From Aureimonas endophytica (GTDB lineage: Bacteria > Pseudomonadota > Alphaproteobacteria > Rhizobiales > Rhizobiaceae), in assembly GCF_014642635.1 (NCBI RefSeq), contig NZ_BMIQ01000004.1, positions 62,001 through 126,000 of the forward strand: DNA of 64,000 nucleotides, read 5' to 3'. Below the pieces are notes generated by a model, which was given only the letters and a program-made list of their open reading frames with translations, searched no databases and was not told the origin of the DNA. Each line of letters begins with the position of its first letter. The first letter of the stretch is position 1. The translations under genes and the position numbers were made by a program. Positions 10,031 through 19,360 of this stretch are shown one piece after another.

Positions 10031-10843
10031 TCACTCGGCCGTCGCCACGCTTGCGGATCCAGGCGTGCGAAAACTGTCCCGGAAGAGCATCCAGTTCAAT
10101 CGGAAACGCGGTGGCAGCAGAAGCGGAAAGGCGGAAATCGCGGACGTGATCAGAACCGAAATGCTGATTATCGCACCGACGAGGCCGAGCGTGCCGACGA
10201 TACGCGAAGCCCATCGGCTTCCGAGCCGAGAAGTGATCCAGTTGTGGAGGGCCAACCCGGCATCCGTTGGAAAGGCGGGGAACAGATTGATCACCCCGTA
10301 AGCGAGATTGAACAAGCTGGCATAAGACAAGGCCGCCAAACCGACAGGCTGCGCGAACGGCTGAAGGAGGCCAGCGGGTGCCGGCAGGGGCCATGCAACG
10401 TTCAAGAGCAACCGAAGTAGGAGCAGCAGGCTACCGGCGAGAAGGTTCGCCAACAGGCCAGCAAGACCGATCTTCCATGGAAGATGGCGACGCCCCGCGA
10501 GGTCGAGGAGCATGAAGCTGCCGGTCGCGGTAATCAGAACCGCTCGCACCGTCATCCCCTGTCGGCGCGCCGCCTCCATCCGGGCAACTTCGTGAAGAAA
10601 CACCGAGAGAAAAGGGACGGGCATGACCAGCAAGGCGAGAAGCGGATGCGGCGCCTTCGCTGCGAAGACCAGCGGCATGAGCAAGAAGAGCGGAGGAACG
10701 ATCACCGATCCCGCCGCGTAGACGGATACGCCGTTCCGAAGGCGCAGAACAAACGTTCCCCGATGCCTGAAGTCGTTTTCGGGCTGCTCGGCCTTTTCCT
10801 GCTCCGGTTGATCCGACGTCAAAGTCACCTCTCTTCGCATCAC
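10031..10843 (-). CDS. M50 (site-2 protease)-like membrane protein with a degenerate zinc motif
   Basis: A 270-residue polytopic membrane protein that resembles M50B site-2 proteases (SpoIVFB/Rip type). The catalytic HExxH is replaced by HEVAR at residues 84-88, so the second zinc-binding histidine is arginine (codon at 10580-10582), although the following Ala-Ala-Arg-Arg still aligns with active enzymes. The second family motif survives as NLFPAFPTDAG (188-198), with the metal-ligand aspartate position kept. It is probably catalytically dead, perhaps a substrate-binding or regulatory pseudoprotease. Base composition appears less GC-rich than its neighbours, which hints at acquisition. Start: GTG at 10843, or ATG one codon later. 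Confidence 0.7.
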   Translation of the reverse strand: MMRREVTLTSDQPEQEKAEQPENDFRHRGTFVLRLRNGVSVYAAGSVIVPPLFLLMPLVFAAKAPHPLLALLVMPVPFLSVFLHEVARMEAARRQGMTVRAVLITATGSFMLLDLAGRRHLPWKIGLAGLLANLLAGSLLLLLRLLLNVAWPLPAPAGLLQPFAQPVGLAALSYASLFNLAYGVINLFPAFPTDAGLALHNWITSRLGSRWASRIVGTLGLVGAIISISVLITSAISAFPLLLPPRFRLNWMLFRDSFRTPGSASVATAE

Positions 10844-10864
10844 ACGCTATAGTGGCGCGAAGAG
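10831..10864. promoter_or_regulatory. Inverted repeat across the start of the M50-like gene
   Basis: CTCTTCGC (10831-10838) and GCGAAGAG (10857-10864) are perfect inverted arms around CTATAG; a further GCGAAGAG occurs at 10873-10880. This could be an operator or leader structure for the M50-like gene. No regulator is identified. Confidence 0.35.
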
Positions 10865-10865
10865 A

Positions 10866-10896
10866 AATTCAAGCGAAGAGGCGGCCTGGGCCGCCT
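10866..10896 (-). terminator. Probable terminator of rho
   Basis: Perfect hairpin AGGCGGCC-TG-GGCCGCCT (10879-10896) lies directly after the rho stop codon. On the minus strand it is followed by CTTCGCTTGAATTTCTC, a moderately T-rich tail. Confidence 0.6.
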
Positions 10897-10900
10897 GGCT

Positions 10901-12166
<1,266 letters not shown>

Positions 12167-12400
12167 GGGCAGCGATCTCGGAAGGATGGTCCCCAAGCGT
12201 TCGGCGGCAATGGCCGGCATCGAGACGCGGGATCACGAGCGGGGATGGAAAGCCGGAAATCCGTTGAAGAAGCGGTCGGCGATCGAGGCGGGATGCGCGC
12301 GCCGGCGGGAGATTTCCGGCTGGCACAGAACGGCATATAGCCGAGAGATCGGCTTCGCGCAAGGCGGGCCCAGCCGCCGCGCGGTCCGATCGCCCATCGC
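12167..12400 (-). other. Long upstream region of rho without a gene
   Basis: No convincing coding region is seen. The stretch probably holds the rho promoter and leader. Rho is autoregulated by termination in its own leader in several bacteria, but no specific rut element or attenuator can be pointed to here. Confidence 0.4.
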
Positions 12401-12404
12401 GGCA

Positions 12405-12439
12405 ACGAAAACGGCCGGATGCGGGAGGCAGCCGGCCGT
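12405..12439 (-). terminator. Rho-independent terminator downstream of the DUF3563 gene
   Basis: Perfect arms ACGGCCGG (12411-12418) and CCGGCCGT (12432-12439) form a hairpin that is followed on the minus strand by TTTCGTT. A second small hairpin, GGGGACG-TGG-CGTCCCC (12456-12472), lies between it and the gene. Confidence 0.6.
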
Positions 12440-12482
12440 CTCGATGGAAGAATGAGGGGACGTGGCGTCCCCGCTGTCCGGA

Positions 12483-12638
12483 TCAGCGGAACAGATTGCG
12501 GCTCACGAAACGGCCTCGGGCGATTTCGCGCTCGCGCTGCTCGAGGTCGAGCAGGGAGGTCGCCTCGTTGAGATAACGCTCGGCCGGGTCCGAGCGCATG
12601 GCCTTGAACGCCTGACGAATGTTGCGAGTGAATTCCAT
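12483..12638 (-). CDS. DUF3563 family small protein
   Basis: A 51-residue protein starting MEFTRNIRQAFKAMRSDP and containing ERYLNEATSLLDLEQRERE, the pattern of DUF3563, a small family of unknown function found in rhizobia and burkholderias. A clean AAGGAGA ribosome-binding site lies just upstream of the ATG at 12638. It is monocistronic and bounded by a convincing terminator. The sequence is predicted to be mostly helical, with a basic C-terminus (ARGRFVSRNLFR). Confidence 0.85.
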   Translation of the reverse strand: MEFTRNIRQAFKAMRSDPAERYLNEATSLLDLEQREREIARGRFVSRNLFR

Positions 12639-12762
12639 GGCTTGGTCTCCTTTCCTGATTGGGAAGATAGGACCTGCCTCGTTTTGCTGCAATGCAGCAA
12701 ACTGCATAGCTCCTATGCCGGCCCGGCGCAGCGGCTTAAGATTTTATGCAAGTTTTTCGGTT

Positions 12763-13296
12763 CTACCCCTTCCCGGTCAGGCCGAGAGCTTCGATCGCCC
12801 GCCGCACCACGGCCTCCGGCGGCGCGTCGACGCCGACCGCGACGCCCGGCTCGCCCGGCTCCAGCGGCTCCAGATCGGCCAGTTGCGAGCGTAGAAGTTC
12901 GGGCGGCATGAAATGGCCGCTGCGGGTGCCGATCCGCTGGGCGACCAGCGCCGGATCGGCGGTCAGGAAGACGAAGCGCAGATCCGCCCGCGCCTCGCGC
13001 AGGAGATCGCGATAGCGCCGCTTCAGGGCCGAGCAGGTGACGACGACATCCTTCCCCTCCTCCGCCCGCGCGTCGATCCAGTCGCGGATCGCGCGCAGCC
13101 AGGGCCAGCGGTCCTCGTCGGTCAAGGGAATGCCGGAACTCATCTTGGCGATATTGGCCTTCGGATGGAATTCGTCGGCCTCGGCGAAGGGCCAGTCCAG
13201 CGCCGCCGCGATGCCCTTCGCCGCCGTCGTCTTGCCGACGCCGGAGGTTCCCATCACCACGATGGCCATCGGCCGCCTCGCCCCGTCCGCCGCCAT
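12763..13296 (-). CDS. gntK: Gluconokinase
   Basis: Phosphorylates gluconate to 6-phosphogluconate with ATP, feeding the Entner-Doudoroff and pentose phosphate routes. The 177-residue protein is of normal GntK length. It has P-loop MGTSGVGKTT, the substrate segment ADEFHPKANIAKMSSGIPL, the block VVTCSALKRRYRDLLR, and GTRSGHFMPPELLRSQ. The ATG at 13296 follows a GGAAGGGG site. It is divergent from the PQQ-dependent glucose dehydrogenase gene, which makes gluconate(lactone) in the periplasm, so the two probably act in one direct-oxidation pathway. Confidence 0.94.
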   Translation of the reverse strand: MAADGARRPMAIVVMGTSGVGKTTAAKGIAAALDWPFAEADEFHPKANIAKMSSGIPLTDEDRWPWLRAIRDWIDARAEEGKDVVVTCSALKRRYRDLLREARADLRFVFLTADPALVAQRIGTRSGHFMPPELLRSQLADLEPLEPGEPGVAVGVDAPPEAVVRRAIEALGLTGKG

Positions 13297-13474
13297 GTCG
13301 CGCCCCTTCCCGTTCGGCCTCGTTAGATGTTCCGGCGACGGGCCGGCGTAAAGGGGCGGGGAAGCGAATCCGGCTGACGACTCCCCGCGCCGGCCGAGGC
13401 TTGCCGGCGTGGCGCCATGCCACATTCTTCGATCTTGCGGCCTGTTCTTGCCGCTCGGATCCGCGAGGAACGCC

Positions 13475-16051
13475 ATGTCGCTCGGCCGCAATGCCATTCC
13501 ACGGGCGGTCGCCGCCCTGCTCGTCCTCTGCGGGCTCGTCAGCCTCGCCGGCGGGGTCTGGCTCGCGAGCCTCGGCGGCTCCTGGTACTACCCGATCGCC
13601 GGCCTCTTCTTCCTCGCCACCGCCGTGCTGCTTCTTCGGCGGCGGGGCGCGGCGCTTGTCACCTATGCCGTCTTCCTTCTCGGCACGCTGCTCTGGTCGC
13701 TCTGGGAGGTCGGCTTCGACTGGTGGCCGCTCGCGGCGCGCGGCGGTGTCGTCTTCGTGCTCGGCGCGCTCTTGCTCTTGCCCTGGGTGACGCGCTCGCT
13801 CGACCGGCCGGATGTCGCGGCGGCGCTGGACCATCGCCGCACCTGGCCCGGCATCCTGCATGGCGGCGGACTGGCGCTGACGGGCGCCCTCGCCGTCGCC
13901 CTCGTCGTCGCCGTCGTCTCCTGGTTCAACGATCAGACGCGGATCGAGGGCCGACTCGCGGCGGCTTCGGGTCCGATCCCGGCGGATGCCGCCTCGATCC
14001 CGGCCGGCGAATGGCATGCCTATGGCCGCACCGGCTTCGGCCAGCGCTTCTCGCCGCTCGATCAGATCACGCCCGAAAATGTCGACCGCCTCGCCGTCGC
14101 CTGGACCTATCACACGGGCGACAGCAAGGGGCCGGGCGATCCCGAGGAAACGACCTTCGAGGTGACGCCCCTGAAAATCGGCAGGAGCCTGTTCCTCTGC
14201 ACGCCGCACCAGAATGTCGTGGCGCTCGACGCCGAGACCGGACGCGAGCTCTGGCGCTTCGAACCGGTGGTGCGCGGCGAGCTGGCGCTCCAGCATCTCA
14301 CCTGCCGCGGCCTGTCCTATCACGCCCCGGCGGCCGGAGCGCCCGCCGCCGCCGCTGCCGCACCGCCCGCGCCGCCCGCCGGCATCATCGCCGCCACCGG
14401 CGCTCCCGCCCCCGCCCCGAGCGTCACCTTCGGCAATGCCAGTGCGGGCGCGGCGCAGAACCAGCCGGCCGCCTCCGGCGAGCGCGCGATCCTGCCGGTC
14501 GCCGCCGCTTCCGGCGCCCTGGCGGACGAATGCCCCGCCAAGCTCTTCATGCCGACCGCCGACGGACGTCTGATCGCGCTCGACCCGGCGACCGGCAAGG
14601 TCTGCCGCGCCTTCGGCAACGGCACCGGCCAGATCGATCTCTGGACCCGGATGCCGAACGTGAGCCCCGGCGCCTATTATTCCACCTCGCCCGCCGTCGT
14701 GACGCGCGACATGATCGTCGTCGCCGGCACCGTGCTCGACAATGTCTCGACGGCGGAAGCCTCCGGCGTGATCCGGGGCTACGATGTCGAGACCGGCGCG
14801 CTGCGCTGGGCCTTCGACAGCGCCCGCCCGGACCGGACCGAGCCCCTGCCGGAGGGCGAGACCTATACGCCGAACTCGCCGAATGCCTGGTCGACCCTTT
14901 CGGTCGACGAGACGCTCGGCCTCGTCTACGCGCCGATGGGCAACCAGCCGCCGGACCAATGGGGCGGCAGGCGCTCGCCGGAGGTCGAACGCATCTCCTC
15001 GTCCGTCGTCGCGCTCGATCTCGCCACCGGCCGGCTGCGCTGGGCGTTCCAGACCGTGCATCACGATCTCTGGGACTATGACGTGCCGGCGCAGCCGAGC
15101 CTGATCGATCTTGACGTGAACGGCGCGACGGTGCCCGCCCTGGTGCAGCCGACGAAGCAGGGCGAGCTCTTCGTGCTCGACCGGCGCACCGGCCAGCCGG
15201 TCCTGCCGGTGACGGAGATGCCGGCGCCGCAAGGAGCCGCCGCAGGCGATCACACGGCGCCGAGCCAGCCGAAATCCGCCCTGTCCTTCGATCCGCCGCC
15301 GCTTTCGGGGCGCGACATGTGGGGCGCGACGATGTTCGACCAGCTCGCCTGCCGCATCATGCTGAAGCGCCACCGCTATGACGGCCGCTTCACGCCGCCC
15401 TCGCTCGAAGGCTCGATCATCTATCCCGGCAATCTCGGCGTCTTCAACTGGGGCTCCGTCGCGGTCGATCCGCGCAACGGCACGGTCTTCGCCACGCCGA
15501 CCACCCTCGCCTTCGTCTCGAAGCTGATCCCCCGCGAGAACCCGGACCAGCTCTATGTCAACCGGCCGGCGCCGCGCGGCGCCCTGCCCGCCCTCAACGA
15601 GAATTTCGGCGCGCCCTTCGCCATCGCGCTGAAGCCCTTCCTGTCGCCGCTCGGCCTGCCCTGCCAGGCGCCGCCCTGGGGCTATGTCGCGGGCGCCGAT
15701 CTCACCACCGGCCAGATCGTCTGGAAGCATCGCAACGGCACGACGCGCGACGAGATGCCGGTTCTGCCGATCCCCTTCCGCATGGGCGTGCCCAATCTCG
15801 GCGGCCCCCTCCTCACCGCCGGCGGCGTCGCCTTCCTGTCCGGCACGCTCGACTACTATCTGCGCGCCTATGACGCCGCGACGGGCGAGGAATTGTGGAA
15901 GGGCCGGCTGCCGGCCGGCGGCCAGGCGACGCCGATGACCTATGCCGGCGAGGACGGCACGCAATTCGTGCTGGCGGTGGCGGGCGGCCACGGCTCCTTC
16001 GGCACCAAGCCCGGCGACGCGGTGATCGCCTACCGCCTGTCGCGCCCATGA
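13475..16051 (+). CDS. gcd: Membrane-bound PQQ-dependent glucose (or quinate) dehydrogenase
   Basis: Oxidises an aldose such as glucose to the lactone in the periplasm and passes electrons to ubiquinone. The 858-residue protein starts with about five membrane segments (residues 10-150), then the eight-bladed PQQ propeller. Family landmarks include WHAYGRTGFGQRFSPLDQI, LTCRGLSYH, CPAKLFMPTADGRLIALD and TVHHDLWDYDVPAQPSL. Oddity: an Ala/Pro-rich low-complexity insertion of about 65 residues (14327-14526) sits between two conserved blocks that are close together in classical Gcd, which explains the extra length. The start is taken at the ATG at 13475. Quinate or another polyol dehydrogenase is a possible alternative. 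It is divergent from gntK. Confidence 0.9.
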   Translation: MSLGRNAIPRAVAALLVLCGLVSLAGGVWLASLGGSWYYPIAGLFFLATAVLLLRRRGAALVTYAVFLLGTLLWSLWEVGFDWWPLAARGGVVFVLGALLLLPWVTRSLDRPDVAAALDHRRTWPGILHGGGLALTGALAVALVVAVVSWFNDQTRIEGRLAAASGPIPADAASIPAGEWHAYGRTGFGQRFSPLDQITPENVDRLAVAWTYHTGDSKGPGDPEETTFEVTPLKIGRSLFLCTPHQNVVALDAETGRELWRFEPVVRGELALQHLTCRGLSYHAPAAGAPAAAAAAPPAPPAGIIAATGAPAPAPSVTFGNASAGAAQNQPAASGERAILPVAAASGALADECPAKLFMPTADGRLIALDPATGKVCRAFGNGTGQIDLWTRMPNVSPGAYYSTSPAVVTRDMIVVAGTVLDNVSTAEASGVIRGYDVETGALRWAFDSARPDRTEPLPEGETYTPNSPNAWSTLSVDETLGLVYAPMGNQPPDQWGGRRSPEVERISSSVVALDLATGRLRWAFQTVHHDLWDYDVPAQPSLIDLDVNGATVPALVQPTKQGELFVLDRRTGQPVLPVTEMPAPQGAAAGDHTAPSQPKSALSFDPPPLSGRDMWGATMFDQLACRIMLKRHRYDGRFTPPSLEGSIIYPGNLGVFNWGSVAVDPRNGTVFATPTTLAFVSKLIPRENPDQLYVNRPAPRGALPALNENFGAPFAIALKPFLSPLGLPCQAPPWGYVAGADLTTGQIVWKHRNGTTRDEMPVLPIPFRMGVPNLGGPLLTAGGVAFLSGTLDYYLRAYDAATGEELWKGRLPAGGQATPMTYAGEDGTQFVLAVAGGHGSFGTKPGDAVIAYRLSRP

Positions 16052-16062
16052 GGGCGAGGCGA

Positions 16063-16078
16063 CGTTTCACGTGAAATG
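16063..16078. promoter_or_regulatory. parS site 2
   Basis: CGTTTCACGTGAAATG matches the parS consensus at 13 of 16 positions with the whole GTTTCACGTGAAA core intact. It lies 12 bp after the glucose dehydrogenase stop codon, 1.5 kb from the hemE-maf origin candidate. Confidence 0.8.
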
Positions 16079-16139
16079 CGAAGGGGCGGCGACCACGAGG
16101 TCTCCGCCCTTTTCGTTTGTTCGGACCGGCGGCGATTCT

Positions 16140-16568
16140 TCAGAACGGCTTCACCACGACGAGGATGACGATCAGGATAAGAAGCGCGGTCGGTACCTCG
16201 TTCATCATCCGCCAGAAGCGCGGGCTCTTGGTGTTGCGGTCGGCGGCGAATTTCTTCACTGCGCCGGCGAAATAGCCGTGCAGGCCCGACATCGCGACGA
16301 CGAGCGCGATCTTGGCATGCAGCCAGCCGCCCTGGAAGCCGTACATGCTCCAGGCGAGCCAGAGGCCGGCCGCCCAGGTGGCGATCATCGCCGGATTGAT
16401 GATCGCCTTCAGGAGCCGCCGCTCCATCACCTTGAAGGTCTCCGATTGCGGCGTGCCCGGGCCGGCCTCCGCATGGTAGACGAAGAGGCGCGGCAGATAG
16501 AGCATGCCCGCCATCCAGGCGATCAGCGAGATGAGGTGAAGCGCCTTCACCCAGAGATCGATATCCAT
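16140..16568 (-). CDS. hemJ: Protoporphyrinogen IX oxidase HemJ
   Basis: HemJ (formerly UPF0093) oxidises protoporphyrinogen IX to protoporphyrin IX in most alphaproteobacteria. The 142-residue membrane protein has about four helices, with the conserved histidine in KALHLISLIAWMAGMLYLPR and conserved block VMERRLLKAIINPAMI, then WLHAKIALVVAMSGLHGYF. It starts two bases after the hemE stop codon and is certainly co-transcribed with hemE, consistent with a shared role in heme synthesis. Confidence 0.95.
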   Translation of the reverse strand: MDIDLWVKALHLISLIAWMAGMLYLPRLFVYHAEAGPGTPQSETFKVMERRLLKAIINPAMIATWAAGLWLAWSMYGFQGGWLHAKIALVVAMSGLHGYFAGAVKKFAADRNTKSPRFWRMMNEVPTALLILIVILVVVKPF

Positions 16569-16570
16569 GC

Positions 16571-17599
16571 CTATCCCTTGAAATCGCGGACGCGCCGGAC
16601 CAGCGCCTCGACATGGGCGATGGGCGCGTCCGGCGTGATGCCGTGGCCGAGATTGAAGATCAGCGGCCCGCCGCCGAAATCGGCGAGGACCTGATCGACC
16701 CCCTCCTCCAGCGCCCGGCCGCCGGCGACGAGGCGCAAGGGGTCGAGATTGCCCTGCACCGCGCCCTGGGCCTGGAGACGCCGGCCGATCTCGCCCGGCA
16801 CCGTCCAGTCGAGCCCGACCGCGTCGACGCCCGTTTCCGCCCGATAGGTTTCGAGCATCGCGCCCGCCCCCTTGGCGAAGCCGATGATCCTGGCGTCCGG
16901 CGCCGCCGCGCGCAGGCGCTGGACGATCCGGCGCGTCGGCTGGATGGCGAAGCGGCGGAACGCGGCCTCGCCGAGCACCCCGCCCCAGGATTCGAAGATC
17001 TGCACGCAGTCGGCGCCGGCGCGGAGCTGGCGCAGGAGATAGTCCGCCGACATGTCGGCGAGAAGCGCCAGCAGCGCGTCCATGCGCTCCGGCTCGCGAT
17101 AGGCGAAGAGCCGCGTCGGCGCCTGGTCCGGCGTGCCGCGCCCGGCGATCATATAGGTGGCGACCGTCCAGGGCGCGCCGCAGAAGCCGATCAGCGCCGT
17201 TTCCTTCGGCAGTTCCGACCGGATGCGCCGCACCGCCTCGATGACGGGTTCGAGATGCGCCTCGGCCCGGCTCGGATCGAGCCGCTCGACCTCGTCCACC
17301 GCCAGGGGCTCCAGACGCGGCCCCTCGCCTTCCACGAAGCGCAGCGACCGCCCGAGCGCGTCGGGGATCACCAGAATGTCGGAGAACAGGATTGCCGCGT
17401 CGAAGCCGAAGCGGCGGATCGGCTGGAGCGTCACCTCCGCCGCGAGTTCGGGATTGTAGCAGAGGGCGAGGAAGTTGCCCGCCTTCTCCCGGGTCGCCCG
17501 ATATTCGGGAAGATAGCGTCCCGCCTGGCGCATCAGCCAGAGCGGCGGGGGCGTGAGCCTCTCGCCTTCGAGGACCCGGATGAGCCGCCTCTTCGCCAT
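16571..17599 (-). CDS. hemE: Uroporphyrinogen decarboxylase
   Basis: Decarboxylates uroporphyrinogen III to coproporphyrinogen III in heme synthesis. The 342-residue protein has the N-terminal signature [17 protein letters not shown], and [14 protein letters not shown] and [11 protein letters not shown] later, as in the family. It is the first gene of the hemE-hemJ operon. Its upstream region is the candidate chromosomal replication origin, and in Caulobacter and Sinorhizobium the origin also adjoins hemE. Confidence 0.97.
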   Translation of the reverse strand: MAKRRLIRVLEGERLTPPPLWLMRQAGRYLPEYRATREKAGNFLALCYNPELAAEVTLQPIRRFGFDAAILFSDILVIPDALGRSLRFVEGEGPRLEPLAVDEVERLDPSRAEAHLEPVIEAVRRIRSELPKETALIGFCGAPWTVATYMIAGRGTPDQAPTRLFAYREPERMDALLALLADMSADYLLRQLRAGADCVQIFESWGGVLGEAAFRRFAIQPTRRIVQRLRAAAPDARIIGFAKGAGAMLETYRAETGVDAVGLDWTVPGEIGRRLQAQGAVQGNLDPLRLVAGGRALEEGVDQVLADFGGGPLIFNLGHGITPDAPIAHVEALVRRVRDFKG

Positions 17600-18019
17600 G
17601 CCGATCCTCTCCTATCCCCATTCAAGAATCTCTTCTTGAAGGGATTCTCTTTCTTTGAATCGGTGGATAGCCGGAATTAACAGCGGCGCAAGGGCGGCGG
17701 GGTCGGGAGGGCGCGGCGAAAGCGCCCTTCCGCCAGGGATCGGCGCGCGATTCCCCCGCGATCCACAAGGCGGCGTCCACAGGCTCGAACATGCGCCGCG
17801 CTGTGGAGAAAGCGGTGGTTATCCCAACCCGGAACGCGTCGGGCCGACTCTACCCCGAGTCGTCCCAGCGCCATCAACAGGGCACCGAGAATCCCGGGCA
17901 ATAGGGGCCTTCGCCCTTGCCTCGCGACCCCGAATCGAGTCCGCATCGGTCTCGCCGGGGCTTCCGACGAGCCCATTTGACCCCCAAGGTTTGAATAAAA
18001 CTTTAATCGAGAGATCCCG
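17600..18019. other. oriC: Candidate chromosomal replication origin (oriC)
   Basis: A non-coding interval between divergent hemE and maf. Matches to the DnaA box TTATCCACA, on either strand, are TGTGGAGAA at 17802-17810 (8/9), CGATCCACA at 17759-17767 (7/9), TTATCCCAA at 17819-17827 (7/9) and GGTGGATAG at 17662-17670 (7/9). An AT-rich tract (about 17989-18009, TTTGAATAAAACTTTAATC) next to maf could be the unwinding element. Gene orientation switches from mainly leftward to mainly rightward here, and parS sites surround it. Adjacency to hemE matches known alphaproteobacterial origins. The call rests on context more than on box quality. Confidence 0.7.
17621..17640. repeat. Inverted repeat upstream of hemE
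   Basis: TTCAAGAA-TCTC-TTCTTGAA is a perfect 8-bp stem with a 4-nt loop, 22 bp upstream of the hemE start and at the edge of the origin candidate. It is less GC-rich than the surroundings. It may be a leader hairpin, an operator or part of oriC. Confidence 0.5.
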
Positions 18020-18616
18020 ATGACCCGCCTCGTTCTCGCCTCCGGCAGCGTCCATCGCCGCAAGCTCCTCGCCGATGCCGGGCTCGCCTTCGACATCGTG
18101 CCCTCGACGCTGGACGAGCGGGCCCTGGAAGCGCCTTTACGCGATTCCGGCGCCGGGCCGCAGGACGTGGCGGAGGTGCTGGCCGAAGCGAAGGCGGTGG
18201 ACGTGTCGGAGCGGGTGCCGGATGCGCTGGTGATCGGCGCCGACCAGACGCTCGGCCTCGGCGACGAGCTCTTCCACAAGCCGGCCGATATGGACGCGGC
18301 GCGCCGCACGCTCCTGAAACTCTCCGGCCGGCTGCACCGGCTCTACAGCGCCGTCGTCGTCGCGCGGAACGGCCTGCCGGTCTGGCGCCATACCGGCGTC
18401 GCCGAGTTGACGATGCGGGAGCTTTCGCCTCCCTTCATCGGCCATTACCTCGCGAAGGTCGGGGAGGCGGCGCTGACCAGCGTCGGCGCCTATCAGATCG
18501 AGGGTCCCGGCATCCAGCTGATGGAGCGGATCGACGGCGACGTCTTCACCATCGTCGGCCTGCCGCTCCTGCCGCTGCTCGACGAGCTCCGCCGGCTCGG
18601 CGCGATCGAAGGCTGA
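18020..18616 (+). CDS. maf: Maf/YceF-type nucleotide pyrophosphatase
   Basis: Maf-family nucleoside triphosphate pyrophosphatases hydrolyse modified or canonical NTPs to monophosphates. The 198-residue protein has the family N-terminus [18 protein letters not shown], the catalytic-region motif [18 protein letters not shown], and [29 protein letters not shown] near the end. The missing basic residues of the TTP-type signature make a YceF-like (7-methyl-GTP) preference plausible but unproven. It is the first rightward gene after the origin candidate. In related genomes a DUF299 kinase gene often lies between hemE and maf; it is absent here. Confidence 0.93.
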   Translation: MTRLVLASGSVHRRKLLADAGLAFDIVPSTLDERALEAPLRDSGAGPQDVAEVLAEAKAVDVSERVPDALVIGADQTLGLGDELFHKPADMDAARRTLLKLSGRLHRLYSAVVVARNGLPVWRHTGVAELTMRELSPPFIGHYLAKVGEAALTSVGAYQIEGPGIQLMERIDGDVFTIVGLPLLPLLDELRRLGAIEG

Positions 18617-18619
18617 GCT

Positions 18620-19054
18620 TCAATCGAACGGCTCGAAGCGCAGGAGACCGGCGAGGTCGCGTCGCGCTTCGCCCGGCACGGCATCGCTCGGGTGTCGGAC
18701 CCCTTCGTTCACCGGCACCTCGGCGAAGTCGAAGGGGCTGACGCCGTCGAGACAGGCGACGTTGATGCCGAGCTGCGCCGGGTTCGAGCGGCGCTGGTGA
18801 TGGGTGTAGATGCCGCAGCGCGAGCAGAAATAATGCTTCGCCACCCGCGTGTTGAACTGGTAGAGCGCCAGCGCCTCGGCGCCTTCGAGAAGCGTGAAGC
18901 CATCGAGCCTTCCGGTGACGACCACGGCGCCGCGCATGCGGCAGAGCGAGCAGTTGCAGCGTCGCGGACGGCGGAGACCCTCCGGCAGCACGGCCCGAAA
19001 CCGCACCGTTCCGCAATGGCACCCGCCCTCGGCCTCGTGGATGTCGAGATCCAT
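18620..19054 (-). CDS. GFA/CENP-V family zinc protein
   Basis: A 144-residue protein of the glutathione-dependent formaldehyde-activating enzyme (GFA)/CENP-V fold. The zinc-binding cysteines appear in three groups: CHCG, CNCSLC and CSRCGIYTHH. Members are usually assigned only broadly, and a true formaldehyde-activating role is unproven. The start is ATG at 19054 behind a strong AAGGAGGGG site. It is convergent with maf, with 3 bp between the two stop codons, and stands alone. Confidence 0.9.
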   Translation of the reverse strand: MDLDIHEAEGGCHCGTVRFRAVLPEGLRRPRRCNCSLCRMRGAVVVTGRLDGFTLLEGAEALALYQFNTRVAKHYFCSRCGIYTHHQRRSNPAQLGINVACLDGVSPFDFAEVPVNEGVRHPSDAVPGEARRDLAGLLRFEPFD

Positions 19055-19140
19055 GACTGCCCCTCCTTCTTGCCCGGCGGACGATCGTAGCCCGTTCGCC
19101 GCCACGGTGCGACGGGGAGGGGTGAGAGAGTTCCACCGCG

Positions 19141-19286
19141 TCCCTCTCTCGAACCGGGAGAGGGTGCCGGCAGGCGGGTGAGGGAGCCGTAGGGCTCTGA
19201 CGCTGGCACCCACCACCGGACGCAGACGCCAGCGCTCGTCTTTCCTTCATCCGCCTGCCGGCACCTTCTCCCGACTCGGGAGAAGG
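19141..19286. repeat. REP-like element, family B copy 2 (solitary)
   Basis: Has left hairpin CTCTCTCG-AAC-CGGGAGAG with one stem mismatch, then the conserved GTGCCGGCAGGCGGGTGAGG, and right arm CTTCTCCCG-ACT-CGGGAGAAG. It fills most of the 306-bp gap between the GFA gene and aroE, and is the only copy without an adjoining family A unit. Confidence 0.8.
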
Positions 19287-19360
19287 CGAAGCGGCGAGGT
19301 CGCGCTTCGGTGTCGTAGGCGGTCTGGCCGCCTCCGCCTCGCCTGGGCTAGAGAAGGCCC

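Noticed and set aside
12713-15991. A minus-strand open frame of about 1090 codons opposite the PQQ dehydrogenase
   Set aside because: The plus-strand frame encodes a complete, recognisable Gcd. The minus frame is repetitive and has no domain.
17600-18019. A small gene on either strand in the hemE-maf gap
   Set aside because: Frames there lack ribosome-binding sites and recognisable domains, and the Arg/Ser/Pro-rich translations look like chance high-GC frames.
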